Positions 37,071 through 49,400 of a stretch of 64,000 bases of DNA are shown here, piece by piece. The notes under the pieces were generated by a model, which saw only the letters and a program-made list of their open reading frames with translations, had not been told where the DNA came from and ran no database searches. The position numbers and the translations under genes are program-made. Position 1 is the first letter of the stretch, and every line of letters begins with the position of its first letter. Source of the DNA: Imbricaverruca yamaguchii (Eukaryota; Arthropoda; Thecostraca; Neoverrucidae); assembly GCA_034440575.1 (NCBI GenBank), contig JAOTOL010001278.1, positions 244,501-308,500 on the forward strand, written 5' to 3'.

Positions 37071-37921
37071 TTAACCAGCGCCGTACCGGGGGTCTTCAAC
37101 CCCCCCCCCCCCCACTCAGGTTTTTCGCGGATAGCGAACGATGGGCGTGGGGCAGCGCGCCGAAATTTGGCATACCTTTTCCCACATCATATTGACATGC
37201 TATGTCAAACTTTTGAAGTCAGATCATTTAGGGTCAACGAGTTAATCTAGGTCAAGTGAGGTTACCTCCAAAAACGTTTAACCAGTCGTCACCCTTTAAC
37301 GGATACAGATATTTTAATGAAACTTTCAGCGTTTGCTTATATTTAGGGATGCAACAAAACGAGTCAGAGGAATTTTTTATTCTTTCCTTTTTTCACTACA
37401 TATAATTTTTGCATATTTGCCTATTGCAGTTAAAATCGAAGATTCTGGCTAAAGTAAGCATTTTTATTACGGCAAGTTGACTTCCAACAACGTTTCTCGA
37501 TCTGCTATACCAACTAGAAAAGGAAAATTAAAGAAAATTTGAGAAAAAAACAAAATGTTTAAATTTCAAGAAAAAATCAGTTGTATTTTGGGGGGCCAAA
37601 CCATGGTATTGCCGTGGTCGATTTCGCTGTCCTTTTATGATTCCAAACAATTTTTTCTTCAAATATCCCCCAAAATGAACTTCCCAGAGTCAAAACATAA
37701 TGTAAGTCGTGAAAAGTCGTGAAAATCTAGCCCCCTAGTGACGTCACTTTTGTGGGAAAACTGTTTCGGGGTGGAGCCGGGCCCTACTCGTCGAGCGCTT
37801 TCTGATGACACCTCTTTTGTTTCCGTGCGACGCTTAGTTTGGATTTTCGAGGGGGCTACTCTTCACCCCCTCCCCCCGAGACGGGGTGTGAGGATCTGAC
37901 TGGAGAGACGGTGCGGGTTAA
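37071..37921 (-). mobile_element. TTAA-bounded MITE-like element, copy 2 (inverted)
   Basis: An 851 bp copy of the element at 17,135-17,971, in the opposite orientation. Its ends are TTAACCAGCGCCGTACCGG and GGAGAGACGGTGCGGGTTAA, so the terminal inverted repeat shared by both ends is about TTAACC-GC-CCGT. The poly-C tract (37,100-37,115) and the AAGTCGTGAAAAGTCGTGAA block (~37,703) are conserved. It lies 19-20 kb from copy 1. No coding capacity is seen. Confidence 0.75.
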
Positions 37922-39604
37922 CGCACTCGTAAAACACGAAGCTTAAGATAACTTGCCTATATACAAAACTAACGGCATCATGGTGGTACATATGTATGGC
38001 GGTTGACACGCAGAGGCAACGTTAAAATATTGGTTTTTCGTTAGGTGTGCGATGCCGAAACGAATCCACTAAGATGTCGAAATTCCCCATGGAAACGGTG
38101 TCGTTTAGAATATCTTTTAAGTCCTTAAAACTATATTTTGAGCCTATAGCTTTATTATATGTGTATCTTTTTCGATTATTTCGGGAGACACCTAATATAG
38201 GGATACGTATGCTAATGCTAATGATAAGAATGGCATACTATCAGCAAATAATATTAAACAGAGGTCATATCATGTGTAATCTCTTTACTTGAAATCGCGT
38301 TAGGTGCAAGATGTTTATGCATCACAATATATAATGGTGAGCATGACCATGATACTTACACACAAACAACCATTAGAAACAAGGCATGGGGACTTCATAA
38401 ACACACATCAAGAGCCAGGCTGTCGATACTTCCTTGGGAAGGATGTCTCCTTATTATTCAATAGGTGGTATATTCCACCTTATTTCACGAATAATTTATC
38501 ACTGCGCAGAGGTTGCTCCTGGTTGTGCTGGTCAAAGAGAGTGGTAACCAGGATGAGATCTAGAAGGGATTTGGTCCGAGCCATTATTCCTGCCTCGAGA
38601 GCTCGTTGCTTAGCTAAATTGCCTGGGCTGGAAAGGTCAGCCAGTCGACGAGCCATCTCCGTCAAATTGTAAAGTAGGAGGAAGACATCTGAGTTCAAGT
38701 GGATGCTCTCAGTGCATGATGCCTATGCCCCAGTTGCCCCTTCTGATATGGCCAGTCGCTCAGGGTAGCCCTTGCTGTCTGTTTTGATATGGTTGCCAAA
38801 CCGCTACATACTCTGTGTCTCTGCGTCACTGCAAGAGTGCAAATGAACAAACAAAAAACTCAATGGATGTTGCCGACCGGTAGCATTCACGGACACCAGT
38901 GTCACCGCATTGGCCACATCCAGTCAGCACGCTAAAGTCACGCTGGTAGGCATGCAATCACCTTACACCGATAACACGCTACTGCAGCAGGGAAGCTTGC
39001 TCAAGCCGGAAACCCACTCGTTCACAGGATCCATTAGCGGGTCGTACAATCTTGATTAATAGTGAAGCATGAAAAGGAATGCAAGGGTAACGGGACTTTG
39101 CATCTGTCGGTAATGCTAATCTGTATGGGTAAGTACAGACAGCCCATAAGGGTCTACGGATCTGTAAAACAGTACCATCTTGGTACTTCCAATCGCCAAT
39201 TTTGGGGTGTATATTTTCCGCTTCCAGCAATTAGCTGTGCAATTGTCCATGTACGCAATCACGTTTTCCTCTTAGTATACTACCCTCGTACATGTGGCTT
39301 AGTCAACGTGCGGAATGCAGGCATGGATACCCAATCTTTTAACTTGAAAGCTATGCTGCTTTCAAACTTTAATGTTATTTAACGTTGAGAAAGTTTCTTC
39401 TAATCTAATCTAATCTTTAAAAAAAAATCCAGATCGCAATACTGCCCCAGTATGTGTTGCTGTGGCGGATAAAATGGCGGGGTGCCTGCCGTCAAGAGGC
39501 GCGAGTTTCCCTGGCATGCATTGCAGGCTGACACGCCGCATCACAGTCTGGTCGGCTCGACAGCCGCCGCCATGGTCGATGCTGGTCACAAGTCTGCACT
39601 ATCG
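37922..39604. other. Gap: one unrecognised short frame
   Basis: Intron 5 sequence. The minus-strand frame 38,480-38,698 (MNSDVFLLLYNLTEMARRLA at its start) has a protein-like Leu/Ala/Arg composition and stays open for some codons upstream of its Met. I do not recognise it; it may be a small exon or a decayed element. Confidence 0.35.
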
Positions 39605-39880
39605 GTGCCCGCGTGGCGAAACGAGTGCGAATCAGTTCGCCATTTGCGAATGTGATATCCTTATCTGAAGTGGGAAACGAGGTCGAATCAGCTCGACCTG
39701 TGCGAATATGATACACTTATCTGGAGTGGAGAACTAGGCCGCATCAGCTCGACCTGTGCGAATATAATATCCTTATCTGGAGTGGAGAACGAGGGCGCAT
39801 CAGCTCGACCTGTGCGAATATAATATCCTTATCCGGAGTGGGGAACGAGGGCGTATCAGCTCGGCTCGTTCGAAAATGCC
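39605..39880. repeat. 56-bp minisatellite, about five copies
   Basis: A unit containing CAGCTCGACCTGTGCGAATA and TATCCTTATCTGGAGTGG recurs exactly every 56 bp (TTATCTG-type words at 39,661, 39,717, 39,773 and TTATCCG at 39,829). The first copy is the most diverged. Confidence 0.9.
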
Positions 39881-39926
39881 ACGGGAATATTTGCCCATCT
39901 CATTCCACGGGAACTGCGGACACTCA

Positions 39927-40172
39927 CGCACGCTTGATTACTGCTGAAGTGGGGCGCCGGTATATCGGGAAGGGCGGAGACGTGGATACACATGGGACGA
40001 AAGGCAAGACAGTCGCCGCGATGGTCGACACTAGTCACGAGTACAATAAAATCCCGTGCGAAAGGGAGTCACCGGCACTCCCGCACGCTTGATTACTGCT
40101 GGAGCGAGGCAATGGGAGACCGGGGAGGGCGGAGACGTGGAGGGACATGGGACGAGAAACAGGACACTCGCT
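39927..40172. repeat. ~90-bp direct duplication with 155-bp offset
   Basis: CGCACGCTTGATTACTGCTG, followed by a GGGCGGAGACGTGGA block and an ACATGGGACGA block, occurs at 39,927-40,015 and again at 40,082-40,172. It adjoins the 56-bp array, suggesting a locally unstable region. Confidence 0.8.
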
Positions 40173-40179
40173 GAGGGAG

Positions 40180-40515
40180 TGAGAAATAAGAAAGCAGGGG
40201 AGAAAGGATGGATAAGAGAGGATAAATTAATAAACATAGGCAGCAACAACGAAAGAGAGGGTATGTGTACGTGAGGAGGTGAAATATCTAGAGAGAGGGA
40301 GATAAAAGGAACAATTAGTAAATAAAGAAATAAAGAAGTAGAGCTAACGAGAAAGTAAGGAAGGAAACAAGAAAACGAATAAGGAAAAAATGGAGAGAGA
40401 AAACGATAGCGGAGAGAGCGAAAGAGAGCATTATTAGAGTGAGAGTGAGCGTAGGAGTGAAAAAGAGAGATAGAGAGAGATAATAATAGAGAAGCGAAGA
40501 GAGGAGAGGGAATGT
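40180..40515. repeat. Purine-rich GAGA tract
   Basis: Strongly asymmetric A+G-rich sequence on the plus strand (GAGAGAGA, AAGGAA and GAGAGGGAGA words) for over 300 bp. It is degenerate rather than a clean microsatellite. Confidence 0.7.
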
Positions 40516-41920
40516 GCGGGTGCAGTAGTTAACCTTCTCTGAGGTTGGTGCCTGTTGAGTTAGATGGTAGAAATTGCCCATCATGGAAGTAATATCGAGT
40601 GTTCCACTTCTAAAATAACTGTTTGCACGATATTTTTGCCCATAATTTTTCGCTGAATCTAAAGGCACCGAAGTCATGGTCCCACAGGAGTGGTGTCGCT
40701 ATCTCCAACTCGCATGACCTTATCTCTCATTTCCAACCGTTCTAATCGTCCTCACCTGAACCGCTGAATCCCACACATCCGTCTTCCTTTATCTGTCACA
40801 GCTGGCCAGCATAATTCGCACTTAAATCTACCAATCTGTCACATCTAGCCATCATACATTTTCACATCCAACTCGCTCTGGTTCTCGCATCTGTTCACGC
40901 AGCAATTGCATGGAAATGAATGCGGGTTTTCAAACAAACAAATTGTATGAAAATGTGTGCTACGGCTGACTTCTCCAGAAGGAGGTAGCGGCAGATACTG
41001 CCGAATGTTCGGGCTATCACTCTTTTCAGAGCCTTGGTCAATGTCGAAAAAGTTCGTGCACAAAACTTCGGTCAAAGTTCACGGTCTCCGAAAGTTTCCG
41101 GAGCACTACCAATCTTCCATGGGCGTCGCCATTGATATGCCATGGTCGTCGCCACGGATTAGTCCATGGGCGTCGCTACGGCAAGATACGGGTGGACGTG
41201 TTCCCCAGAACTTGGAAGAATTTAGCATTACACCACTCATGGCGGTGCACAAAAAAATGACTTAAAACTCTCTAGTCTCCTCCGAAAATCCCATTCAAAA
41301 TCCGTGTCGACGCCCATGCACTTCTGATTGGATGGATGCAGCGCAAATTCACTCATGTGTTAATGACACACATCACTTCATATTTTTTTCAATCCTCTGA
41401 CGCCACCTGGTGAAGTTCAAGTACTAGCTTAGAAGTAGCCTGGTAGATTATTGACACTCCTCAAGCAAGTATTGAAAGTACTGGAACCGTAAAAGAAAAA
41501 TGTTGCCCTGCACGAATCGCATGCATCTGAATCGCCTAATATGCTTCATGTGGCGTACATGATACATCACACATGCATGCATGTTAGTGCAGATGCATCT
41601 AACCATTTGCCCACGTTGACCACCTTGAATCATATGCCTAATGATTGTCCACCTGATCATCAGAGCCTTTCAGATCCCGTACCTTTAACCCCTAACGTCT
41701 GATCGGCCTGGTTCGTGCCATCTGACACGTTTGCTCCCCGACCTGACGACGATACCTTACGCCCACAAGGTGGAGCTTAAGTGCATGTTGGGAATGCACG
41801 TGCGCCCGAGTCCCGAGACAGTTTCGATGTTTGACCTGCGCTCGCGCACGGTTCGTGGGCCGACGATTCTCCAGAGCCAGCTGCTGGTGCACACCCGCAA
41901 TTGTCATAGCGCTCCGCTTC
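40516..41920. other. Gap: nothing recognised
   Basis: Intron 5 sequence with a small repeat of CCATGGGCGTCGCCA-type words at about 41,115-41,180. No exon recognised. Confidence 0.4.
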
Positions 41921-42168
41921 TACGATTGCTGACGCTCCCTACCATTGCTGACGCTCCCGACCATTGCTGACGCTCCCGACCATTGCTGACGCTCCCCACC
42001 ATTGCTGACGCTCCCTACGATTGCTGACGCTCCCTACCATTGCTGACGCTCCCGACCATTGCTGACGCTCCCGACCATTGCTGACGCTCCTCACCATTGC
42101 TGACGCTCCCGACCATTGCTGACGCTCGCGACCATTGCTGACGCTCCCGACCATTGCTGACCCCGTTT
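41921..42168. repeat. 19-bp minisatellite, about 13 copies
   Basis: The unit is ACCATTGCTGACGCTCCCG with small substitutions, repeated about 13 times. It starts about 90 bp into intron 5 on the minus strand (the exon 5 donor is at 42,259). Confidence 0.95.
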
Positions 42169-42259
42169 GGCACGCCTGGCATGCCACCCGCGCACCTGAA
42201 TTGGCCCGGCTGCGCGCGTATGTATCTCGGCCCGTCTCGGCGAGCCTGGCTCCACTCAC

Positions 42260-42342
42260 GTGACTCCATCTGAAGACGACACTCTTGGTAGTCGTGCGGA
42301 TACCTCGCGAAGTTCATCGCGCAGGAGAGTGTCAGTGTCAGC
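42260..42342 (-). CDS. pHCl-like Cys-loop channel, exon 5 (the Cys-loop)
   Basis: An 83 bp exon with acceptor TTCGCAG before 42,342 and donor GTGAGT after 42,260. Phase agrees on both sides (one base in, one base out). The 27 complete codons read LTLTLSCAMNFARYP then HDYQECRLQMES. The two Cys are separated by exactly 13 residues, which is the defining signature of the Cys-loop receptor superfamily, and YPHDYQ fits the usual Y/F-P-x-D-x-Q. LTLTLSC follows directly from exon 4's MVK to give MVKLTLTLSC. The Cys-loop couples transmitter binding to channel opening. The exon is GC-rich within AT-rich introns. Confidence 0.95.
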
Positions 42343-42514
42343 CTGCGAACGCGGCGCGCGGTGTCAGGGTGTATCCGCGGCCAGCGGCGGGCCCGTCTGG
42401 GAAGGTGTCCACCTCGTGCGAGGGGTCAGGAGGCTTACCCTGGGAAGTGCCATTGGGGTGTGGTCACGTCGGGTGGGGGCTAGGGTGTGACGTACTCGTG
42501 ATTTTTGTTACCAG
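42343..42514. other. 3' end of intron 4, GC-rich
   Basis: A short GC-rich stretch between the acceptor of exon 5 and the fold-back element. No frame here was recognised as coding. Confidence 0.4.
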
Positions 42515-44420
42515 GACAAAATGCCAGGGTGGGGTTTTACGGGGGCGATGATAAAAATGCGATTTGTAACAAACAAACAAAAAATGCAAAGCAACTTGGA
42601 GCTTACCCTCACGTCCGGAAGGTTCCCCCATTCACTTACTATGGCACACTAGCGCCATCTATGCACGTGCTTTTTGTATCTCAGCTTGTAGCGGACGTAC
42701 AAAGACGAGTCAAGGACCATCGTATTGCTCATGCTGAGAACTTTCCATTGATACCAATTTTTATGACCTGGGGTCACTAGGTCGCCGTCGAAGGTCAGGT
42801 CATATATCTCACTCAACACCTGAAGGGGTCATTCAGAGACCATATACATGCATCCCAGAACTAAGTCACTTAACACTGTTCACTTGGTCTCATTGCGATG
42901 TTGTGGACTCTTAGGGGGTACAGTGAGGAATATTTAACCACCGTGACCTGCAAAGGGTAAAATGTCAGATACCCAAGGTAGTGGAGAATTACCACCTACT
43001 TACCCAGCTGAGATGTTAAGCTTTGATATGCAAAATATGAGTGCTCAATGCTCATCTGCTCACGATGTGCTTTGTGTGACGAGTGTTAATTGTAAAGAAC
43101 AGATGCTTAATCATAGCCTTATATGTGGCATCACATGTTCAGCAGATGCTGTTGGCGATATGTTTGTGCGTCTTCGGGGCCTGCCTGCCTGCCCAACCGC
43201 GACAGCATCGTAAGCGGATCGGGACCCGAAGATACGCGCCCATGCCGCCTCCGCGCCTCCCATCCTCTGGACGTCGGACAGAGTCCTTCGGGATACAGTC
43301 CCGCAGGTCAGCTAGCAAGCCAATCTTCCGGCTGCGCCGGAGAGTTGCGAGCGTCGGATCCACCCTCGCCCCAGACCTCTCCCAGGCATCCCCTCCACTT
43401 CGCTGCTTCCAGGCAAGTTCTATTCTTCATGTCTCTGCTTTTGGAGCATGAGATGTTTGATGTCTCTGACCGAGAGTGAGATCCGGGGCATGCAATAATA
43501 AAATGAAATGACAATGAAGGATATAGGTTGGAAAAGGAACATTCTGGAAGCAGACAGATAGGTATCCCTGGCTTGGTGCTTATCAGCAAGAAGGGCCGTG
43601 CAGCTTTAAATTTAAGGTTGCTGGTAAGAGAGGCCGCTGCACCTACCTCCAAAAAGATCACTTCCATTTTCGCTGTGAACCCGGCGAGTATTTATGGACT
43701 GCCGGTACGGTGGCGTCTGAGGCCTGGCCCTGGTTAGGTCCGACCTCCGCAGAAGAAGGGAAGCGCTGTCCAAATTATTCACGCCACTCCCCCCCCCCTC
43801 CCCCTCCCCCAGGTTGTGCTACTGACTGTTAATTGAATGTGGGAAAGATGGGTTTAGTTAAAACAGTACATTCACCCAACTTTTCTCATTGGGTATGAAA
43901 ATGATAGGTCCTTTTGCTCTGCTTCCCACATGAAGCTACCAGAGATTCTTGAACTTTGACCTCGCCTGACTTTTGACCTTTTGCAGGTCACGGCGGGCAA
44001 ATATTGCCAGACGGACTCCAAAGACTTCAGAATCTCGCAAGGAGACCAACTTACTGACTTATTCACTGACTTATTCACTGACTTAGACTTATTCACTGAC
44101 TTAATAGTTGTGCGGTACATGTTTACAGGCTCTGAATGGCTCATTTCAGCCCGTGAGGCACATGACCTGATCTGGAGTCTCATCAAAATTGGTATCAATT
44201 GAAAGCTCTCATCATGAGCAATGCGATGTTTTTGTCTCGTCTTTGTACGCCCACTAGAAGCTGAGATCCCTAAAACACGTGCATAGATGGCGCTAGTGTG
44301 CCATAGTAAGTGAATCGGGGAACCTTCCAGGCGTGACGGCAAGCTCCAAGTCGCTTTGAAATCTTTTTTTTTTTGCTACATATCGTTTTTATCATCGCCC
44401 CCCTAAAACCCCACCCTGGA
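42515..44420. mobile_element. Fold-back element with ~340-bp inverted arms
   Basis: The left arm (about 42,515-42,860) is repeated as its reverse complement at about 44,090-44,420. Shared words include GGGTGGGGTTTTA, GGGGGCGATGATAAAAA, TTCACTTACTATGGCACACT, AGCGCCATCTATGCACGTG and GTACAAAGACGAG. Similarity fades toward the inner ends. The ~1.2 kb core holds a GC-rich patch at about 43,180-43,420, a short TTATTCACTGACTTA repeat (44,050-44,105) and a C-tract (43,789-43,810). The core shows no transposase motifs that I recognise. It lies in intron 4. Confidence 0.75.
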
Positions 44421-45056
<636 letters not shown>

Positions 45057-46296
45057 ATTTCTAATATGAATTTCGCTGAAAGATGTACGTCGGGAAAGAC
45101 CCATTAGAAAATATACACTCAACGTGTAAAGAAACCTCTAAAATGGGCCATGTATGGTAAACAAAGTCATTACTAGCCACTTCCCACTTCCTGGTGGGCG
45201 AACAAAGTTATATTTACGCCACGCTCTGTTGACATATTCCCGCAAGCAATGCGACAAGAAAAGGAAGCGGCCTATCTTACTTTGGTGCAACTTTGTGTTG
45301 CTACCGAGCGCGTGGTATATACATGACACTCATGTCAATATAGCACTCAACCCAGGCGCATTAGCCGCTGTGCCTATGGCTGTGCCGAGACGGGCACAGC
45401 GATCGGCTCCGTCAGAGTAACGAGATGAAAATGATTTATCGGACCCACACGTGCCGTTAATTATGAGTGGCCGTCAGGTAATGTACGTGTTTTAGGGGCG
45501 AAAGTAATGGTGCATTGGTGGCTTATCATTGTTGAATCACAGCTGAACAGATTCAGACTATGGAATACACCAATTCATCAGTGATGGGCAAATCAAAACT
45601 CGTCGGAGGTGAGTCGGAGGTGCCGACAAGTGGACAGCAATTCGTGTCGCACGTGTCACAAGCTCGACAGCTGAAGCCACCAGTGTCCAACTCTTCCGCC
45701 AGCCGGTCTGCACCCCAGCACCGGCAGTTTGAACGCACTTAGATAAACTGAAGCGTGTCATCTGGCGATTCGAGCACACCAGACTATTGCGGCCCGCTTA
45801 CACAAGGATCACTGGCGAGGCCCCCGATGTAGAGTTATTTTTTAGAGGCGTGCCGGAATATGAAAGTCATTTGTGCCTCTCCTGATATTTAGAAACAAGA
45901 AGGCTATCAGCCGTTCGATTAGGCACATAGAGAACATTGGCATTTTTCTACAATAGCTGTTTTCAGTAAGCTACTTGGGCAGGCTCAGATACGTTTGGTA
46001 GGAAACGGGTTGGGTTATATTGCATGTTAGTTTCGAGGTTTTCACTATGCATTTGAACACACAGATCTCATTTCTTTGAAACATTTGCATTATAATCAAT
46101 ACATCAATCTTCCATGTACATTCTGATCGCGGAATAGTCCGTGATAAACGCTACTCCAACACATACACAGAACATAATTTACCCCGATTATCGAGCACAA
46201 ATGATCTAGAGATGAGCTGAGAGCATTTTAAAGCCCTTTCCACATGATCCCTAAGCATTCGTGAGAACCGCCAGTGCCTCAAGTCAAACATCTTAC
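45057..46296. other. 5' part of intron 4: nothing recognised
   Basis: Intron sequence directly after the donor of exon 4 on the minus strand. No exon, element or RNA gene recognised. Confidence 0.4.
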
Positions 46297-46440
46297 TTGA
46301 CCATGTAGAGGATAGTCTTGTCGGCGTGTAGCCAGACATAATGGTTTGGCACCGTCATGGTCTGGAATGTCACCGCCTTGGCGTTCTTGAAGAATGAGTC
46401 TGGCCGCCAGATGTCGTTCAGCCAGTCCAAGTTCAGCAGC
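46297..46440 (-). CDS. pHCl-like Cys-loop channel, exon 4 (loops A/E region)
   Basis: A 144 bp exon. The frame stays open far upstream, so the acceptor was chosen by phase and homology. Exon 3 leaves AG, and only TTTGGCACCAG before 46,440 supplies the single G needed to give Arg followed by LLNLDW. The donor is AA|GTAAGA after 46,297. The peptide includes LLNLDWLNDIWRPDSFFKNA, then VTFQTMTVPNHYVWL and DKTILYMVK. IWRPDSFFKNAK is the form of the W-x-P-D block found in GABA-A, glycine and related anion channels rather than acetylcholine receptors. PNHYVWL and DKTILYMVK are very close to what I recall of insect pHCl. This part forms the principal binding-site loop A and adjacent strands. Confidence 0.95.
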
Positions 46441-46515
46441 CTGGTGCCAAACGACAGCGCTGCATTAGAACCAGGTTCAAAAACATACTTAGCACGCACA
46501 CCTCGTCCCGTGGTG

Positions 46516-46700
46516 CTAGCGCGAGAGAGGTCATCCACAGCCGTCCGCCAGCCAGACCTCGACCTTTCAGCTGCCGCTAGAAAGGTCATCCAGTCACCCA
46601 GCAGCCACACTTCGACCCAGCAGCGTAAGCTACCGCGAGAAAGGTCATCCACAGTCGCCCACCAGCCACACCTCGGCCCCGTACTGAAGCTGCCGCGACT
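46516..46700. repeat. Short minisatellite of ~57 bp, three copies
   Basis: A block containing GAGAAAGGTCATCCACAGTC, then CACCAGCCACACCTCG, then AAGCTGCC, occurs three times (TCATCC words at 46,531, 46,586 and 46,645). It lies in intron 3 about 75 bp upstream, on the minus strand, of the exon 4 acceptor. Confidence 0.8.
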
Positions 46701-49298
46701 CATCGCCTGGTGACAGTGGACGATCTGTCTCGGCGCCCCGGTTTCGGTAGCGGCCGACGGTCGGCGGGTGAGCCATTCTGCTGCCGCTCGGCCACGAGAA
46801 CGAGGGGGTGGTGGTCGGACCGGGCCGGGACCGATCCAGATGGTGGTCACCGTCAGCCGGTCAGCGTGGCCACCAGTGAGAGCAGGAGCGGCGACAGGGC
46901 ACCTAGCCGCACGCCGGCCAGCATGACTCTGGACAGCGGACGTGCCAGTGCAGAGCGGCCGGTGCCACTCAGTTAAACCGTGTCGTGTGTGCTGTGTCAG
47001 TAACGCCGTCGTGTTCCTGGGAACCAATGCAGTGTAAACATAGCGAAGGTGTTTCGGCTTTCTCAGCCAACCGAGTGAACGTTCTTAGATTACGCTTAGG
47101 GCGCTTTCAGGTCAAACTCCAGTGAGTTCACGTCGTCGTATTATCGCCATAACGTTAGATCATGTGCATTGCTACGTATGTTCATGTGGGCATTTATTAG
47201 ACATTAACGCAATGGCAGCAAATGCATCAGACATTCCATGGATTTCCTTATACATTGCAAGCAAGGGAAAATCACAAGTCAGTTCACTTTCTCAGGGACG
47301 TAGGAGCAGGGGGAGGGCACTATATCTACTCCAGATTTCTCCGATCTTAACCATTAACCTCTTCCGATATAATATTGAAACGTCTTCCGAGAAGAGGTAC
47401 TTGGCGTTTTTCCTACATTCCAAACATGCCAGAAATTATACTATATTCGATAGCAATTCGTAATAATCTGTGCCCTTTGTCGTATTTGCATTGCTATCAG
47501 CAAACGTTCTCCTGCGTTTCTGGTGCGAAGTATGACGCGCATTCGGGGCATCCGTGCAGGCTCTAGCATGGAAAACAGTGCATCGTCGCCTTCGCATTGC
47601 AGCTTTTCAATCTGATCAAGCCTACGTAGCATTCAAGTAATCGCCGTACTACATGAGACGGGCGATCTTGTTGATCCCAAAGCAGCTGCTCTTTGGTTCT
47701 CCCTCCTGGGTCCCAGGCCAGATGTCCCCCGTGATGGCTGGTGAATGACATGACCCACGGTGTATTTATATCTCAATGGAAATGCAAAGACAATTTTTCC
47801 TGCATTTATGTAGGAAAATGTATCTGTTATCTATAGAGTTACGTGAATCAATAACATATTGGTGCGCCATGGCATGCAAAAAAAAATTGATAAAACCATA
47901 AACCATCCAAACAGTCATATAGAGATCACGTTTGAAGCGGCCGTGACTTTATTTGGCACGCACTTGGGAATAGTCGGCGTAAACTAGTCTGACATTCACA
48001 GACGGTGGCGAGTGGGTGGCACGCAAGTACACCTACTAAACTGTTCTGAGTCACGTGCTATGCATTGTATGCCACTGATGAGACGTGAATTAATGAGTAA
48101 TTTTTTTTGATGTCACAAAATTGCGAACCCTTCCTGTTTCATTCGAATGAAAGCTCCTGCTCCAGTGAATCAGGCAACCTAACTCGTATATAGATGCGAT
48201 ATTTGTATTTGACCGTGAGATATTCGTGTCGTTTGTCGTTGTGGATGGACAGCACTGGTTTCAATTCCTTGGCATGTCCTCACTCAGATCCATTGACACT
48301 CTGAAATGTTCTGATACTCATGGACTGAAGCTTCTCAGTCTCTGAGGCTAATGAGTACGTCCTTGCCCAACGTGACTAAAGCTGCCCAGCCTCTGAGATT
48401 GGCAGAATGTTTTGACTGGTTGACTAAATCTGTTCTATATGATTCAGACTACTGATTGCTGCATTCCTCAGAAAGGCCAGAGTTGCGAGCTTGGTCCCTG
48501 CTTCTGTTCCAATCTGCCGCTGATACGCTAGGTGTCGATAATTGTAATTCGCTGCAGGGAAAGCTGCAAAGAAGCAAGATCCGCATACGAATGTAGATGC
48601 CTCTCTAACACAATTAGCAGCCTCCAATCATAGAACGATTCAACTTCAAACGGTACTTCATCATCAGTACTTGTCAAAATTATCACGTCCCCAGGGGCAG
48701 ACGCTGTCGGCTGAGTTGCAATCAGTTGGTAACAAGCGACACCAGCCATGCAGAAAATCCTTCTTTTGGTTTGATTTTAAACAGAACTAGTTTTATCTGT
48801 ATGACTTGAAGTCGTCGGGCTGAGAATGTTGCAATTGCAAGCTTAAAACAATCGGCAATATTCAACATGCCGGTACTGCATCTCACTGGTGAACATTTCT
48901 GCACAGTTTATTCGTTACAATTCAGATCAGCTCTAAAACCACACCAGTGAGAGTACACAGCGATTTAACGCCCAGTTGCAGCCATCTGTAATCCTAAGGG
49001 TGGCTGTGCCCTGGGGGACGGTTGCCGATCATCCGGGCAAGTCGCGTTCCGCAGATGCATTTCACGGTAGATTGATGTTATCTCGCTGACTACAGGCTCG
49101 TGCTACAGTTTCAGGCCCCTTCCTGTTGACAGCAAGTGTGTCTTCAGTAAATAATGCAAACAGAATTGAAACAGGGCATAGCGTTTTCTTGCTTTCCTGC
49201 ACAACAGTAAAGCAACACAATAGCCAACTTAGTTCTCTGTTTCCGTCTCTCCATCTCCGTGTCCATCCCCGTATCTGTCCCCTCTCCCCCATCTCTTT

Positions 49299-49301
<3 letters not shown>
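46701..49301. other. Intron 3 sequence: a GC-rich patch, otherwise nothing
   Basis: A GC-rich patch at about 46,710-46,976 adjoins the minisatellite and keeps several frames open. No domain is recognisable. The remainder is mixed intron sequence without visible exons. Confidence 0.4.

Positions 49302-49360
<59 letters not shown>
49302..49360. repeat. (CT)n microsatellite
   Basis: About 28 CT dinucleotides, followed by degenerate CTGTCT and CTCG words to about 49,400. In intron 3. Confidence 0.95.
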
Positions 49361-49363
<3 letters not shown>

Positions 49364-49400
49364 TCTTTGTCTCCCTGTCTCTCTGTCTCTCGCTCTCTCG

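Noticed and set aside
43083..43737. Open frames in the core of the fold-back element as a transposase
   Set aside because: Three short frames of different phase with no catalytic motifs or DNA-binding domain; the GC-rich composition alone explains their length.
46293..47027. 244-codon frame running upstream from exon 4 as one larger exon
   Set aside because: The upstream part covers a minisatellite and a GC-rich patch, and including it would break the phase with exon 3. The acceptor at 46,441-46,443 restores the conserved Y-R-L-L junction.
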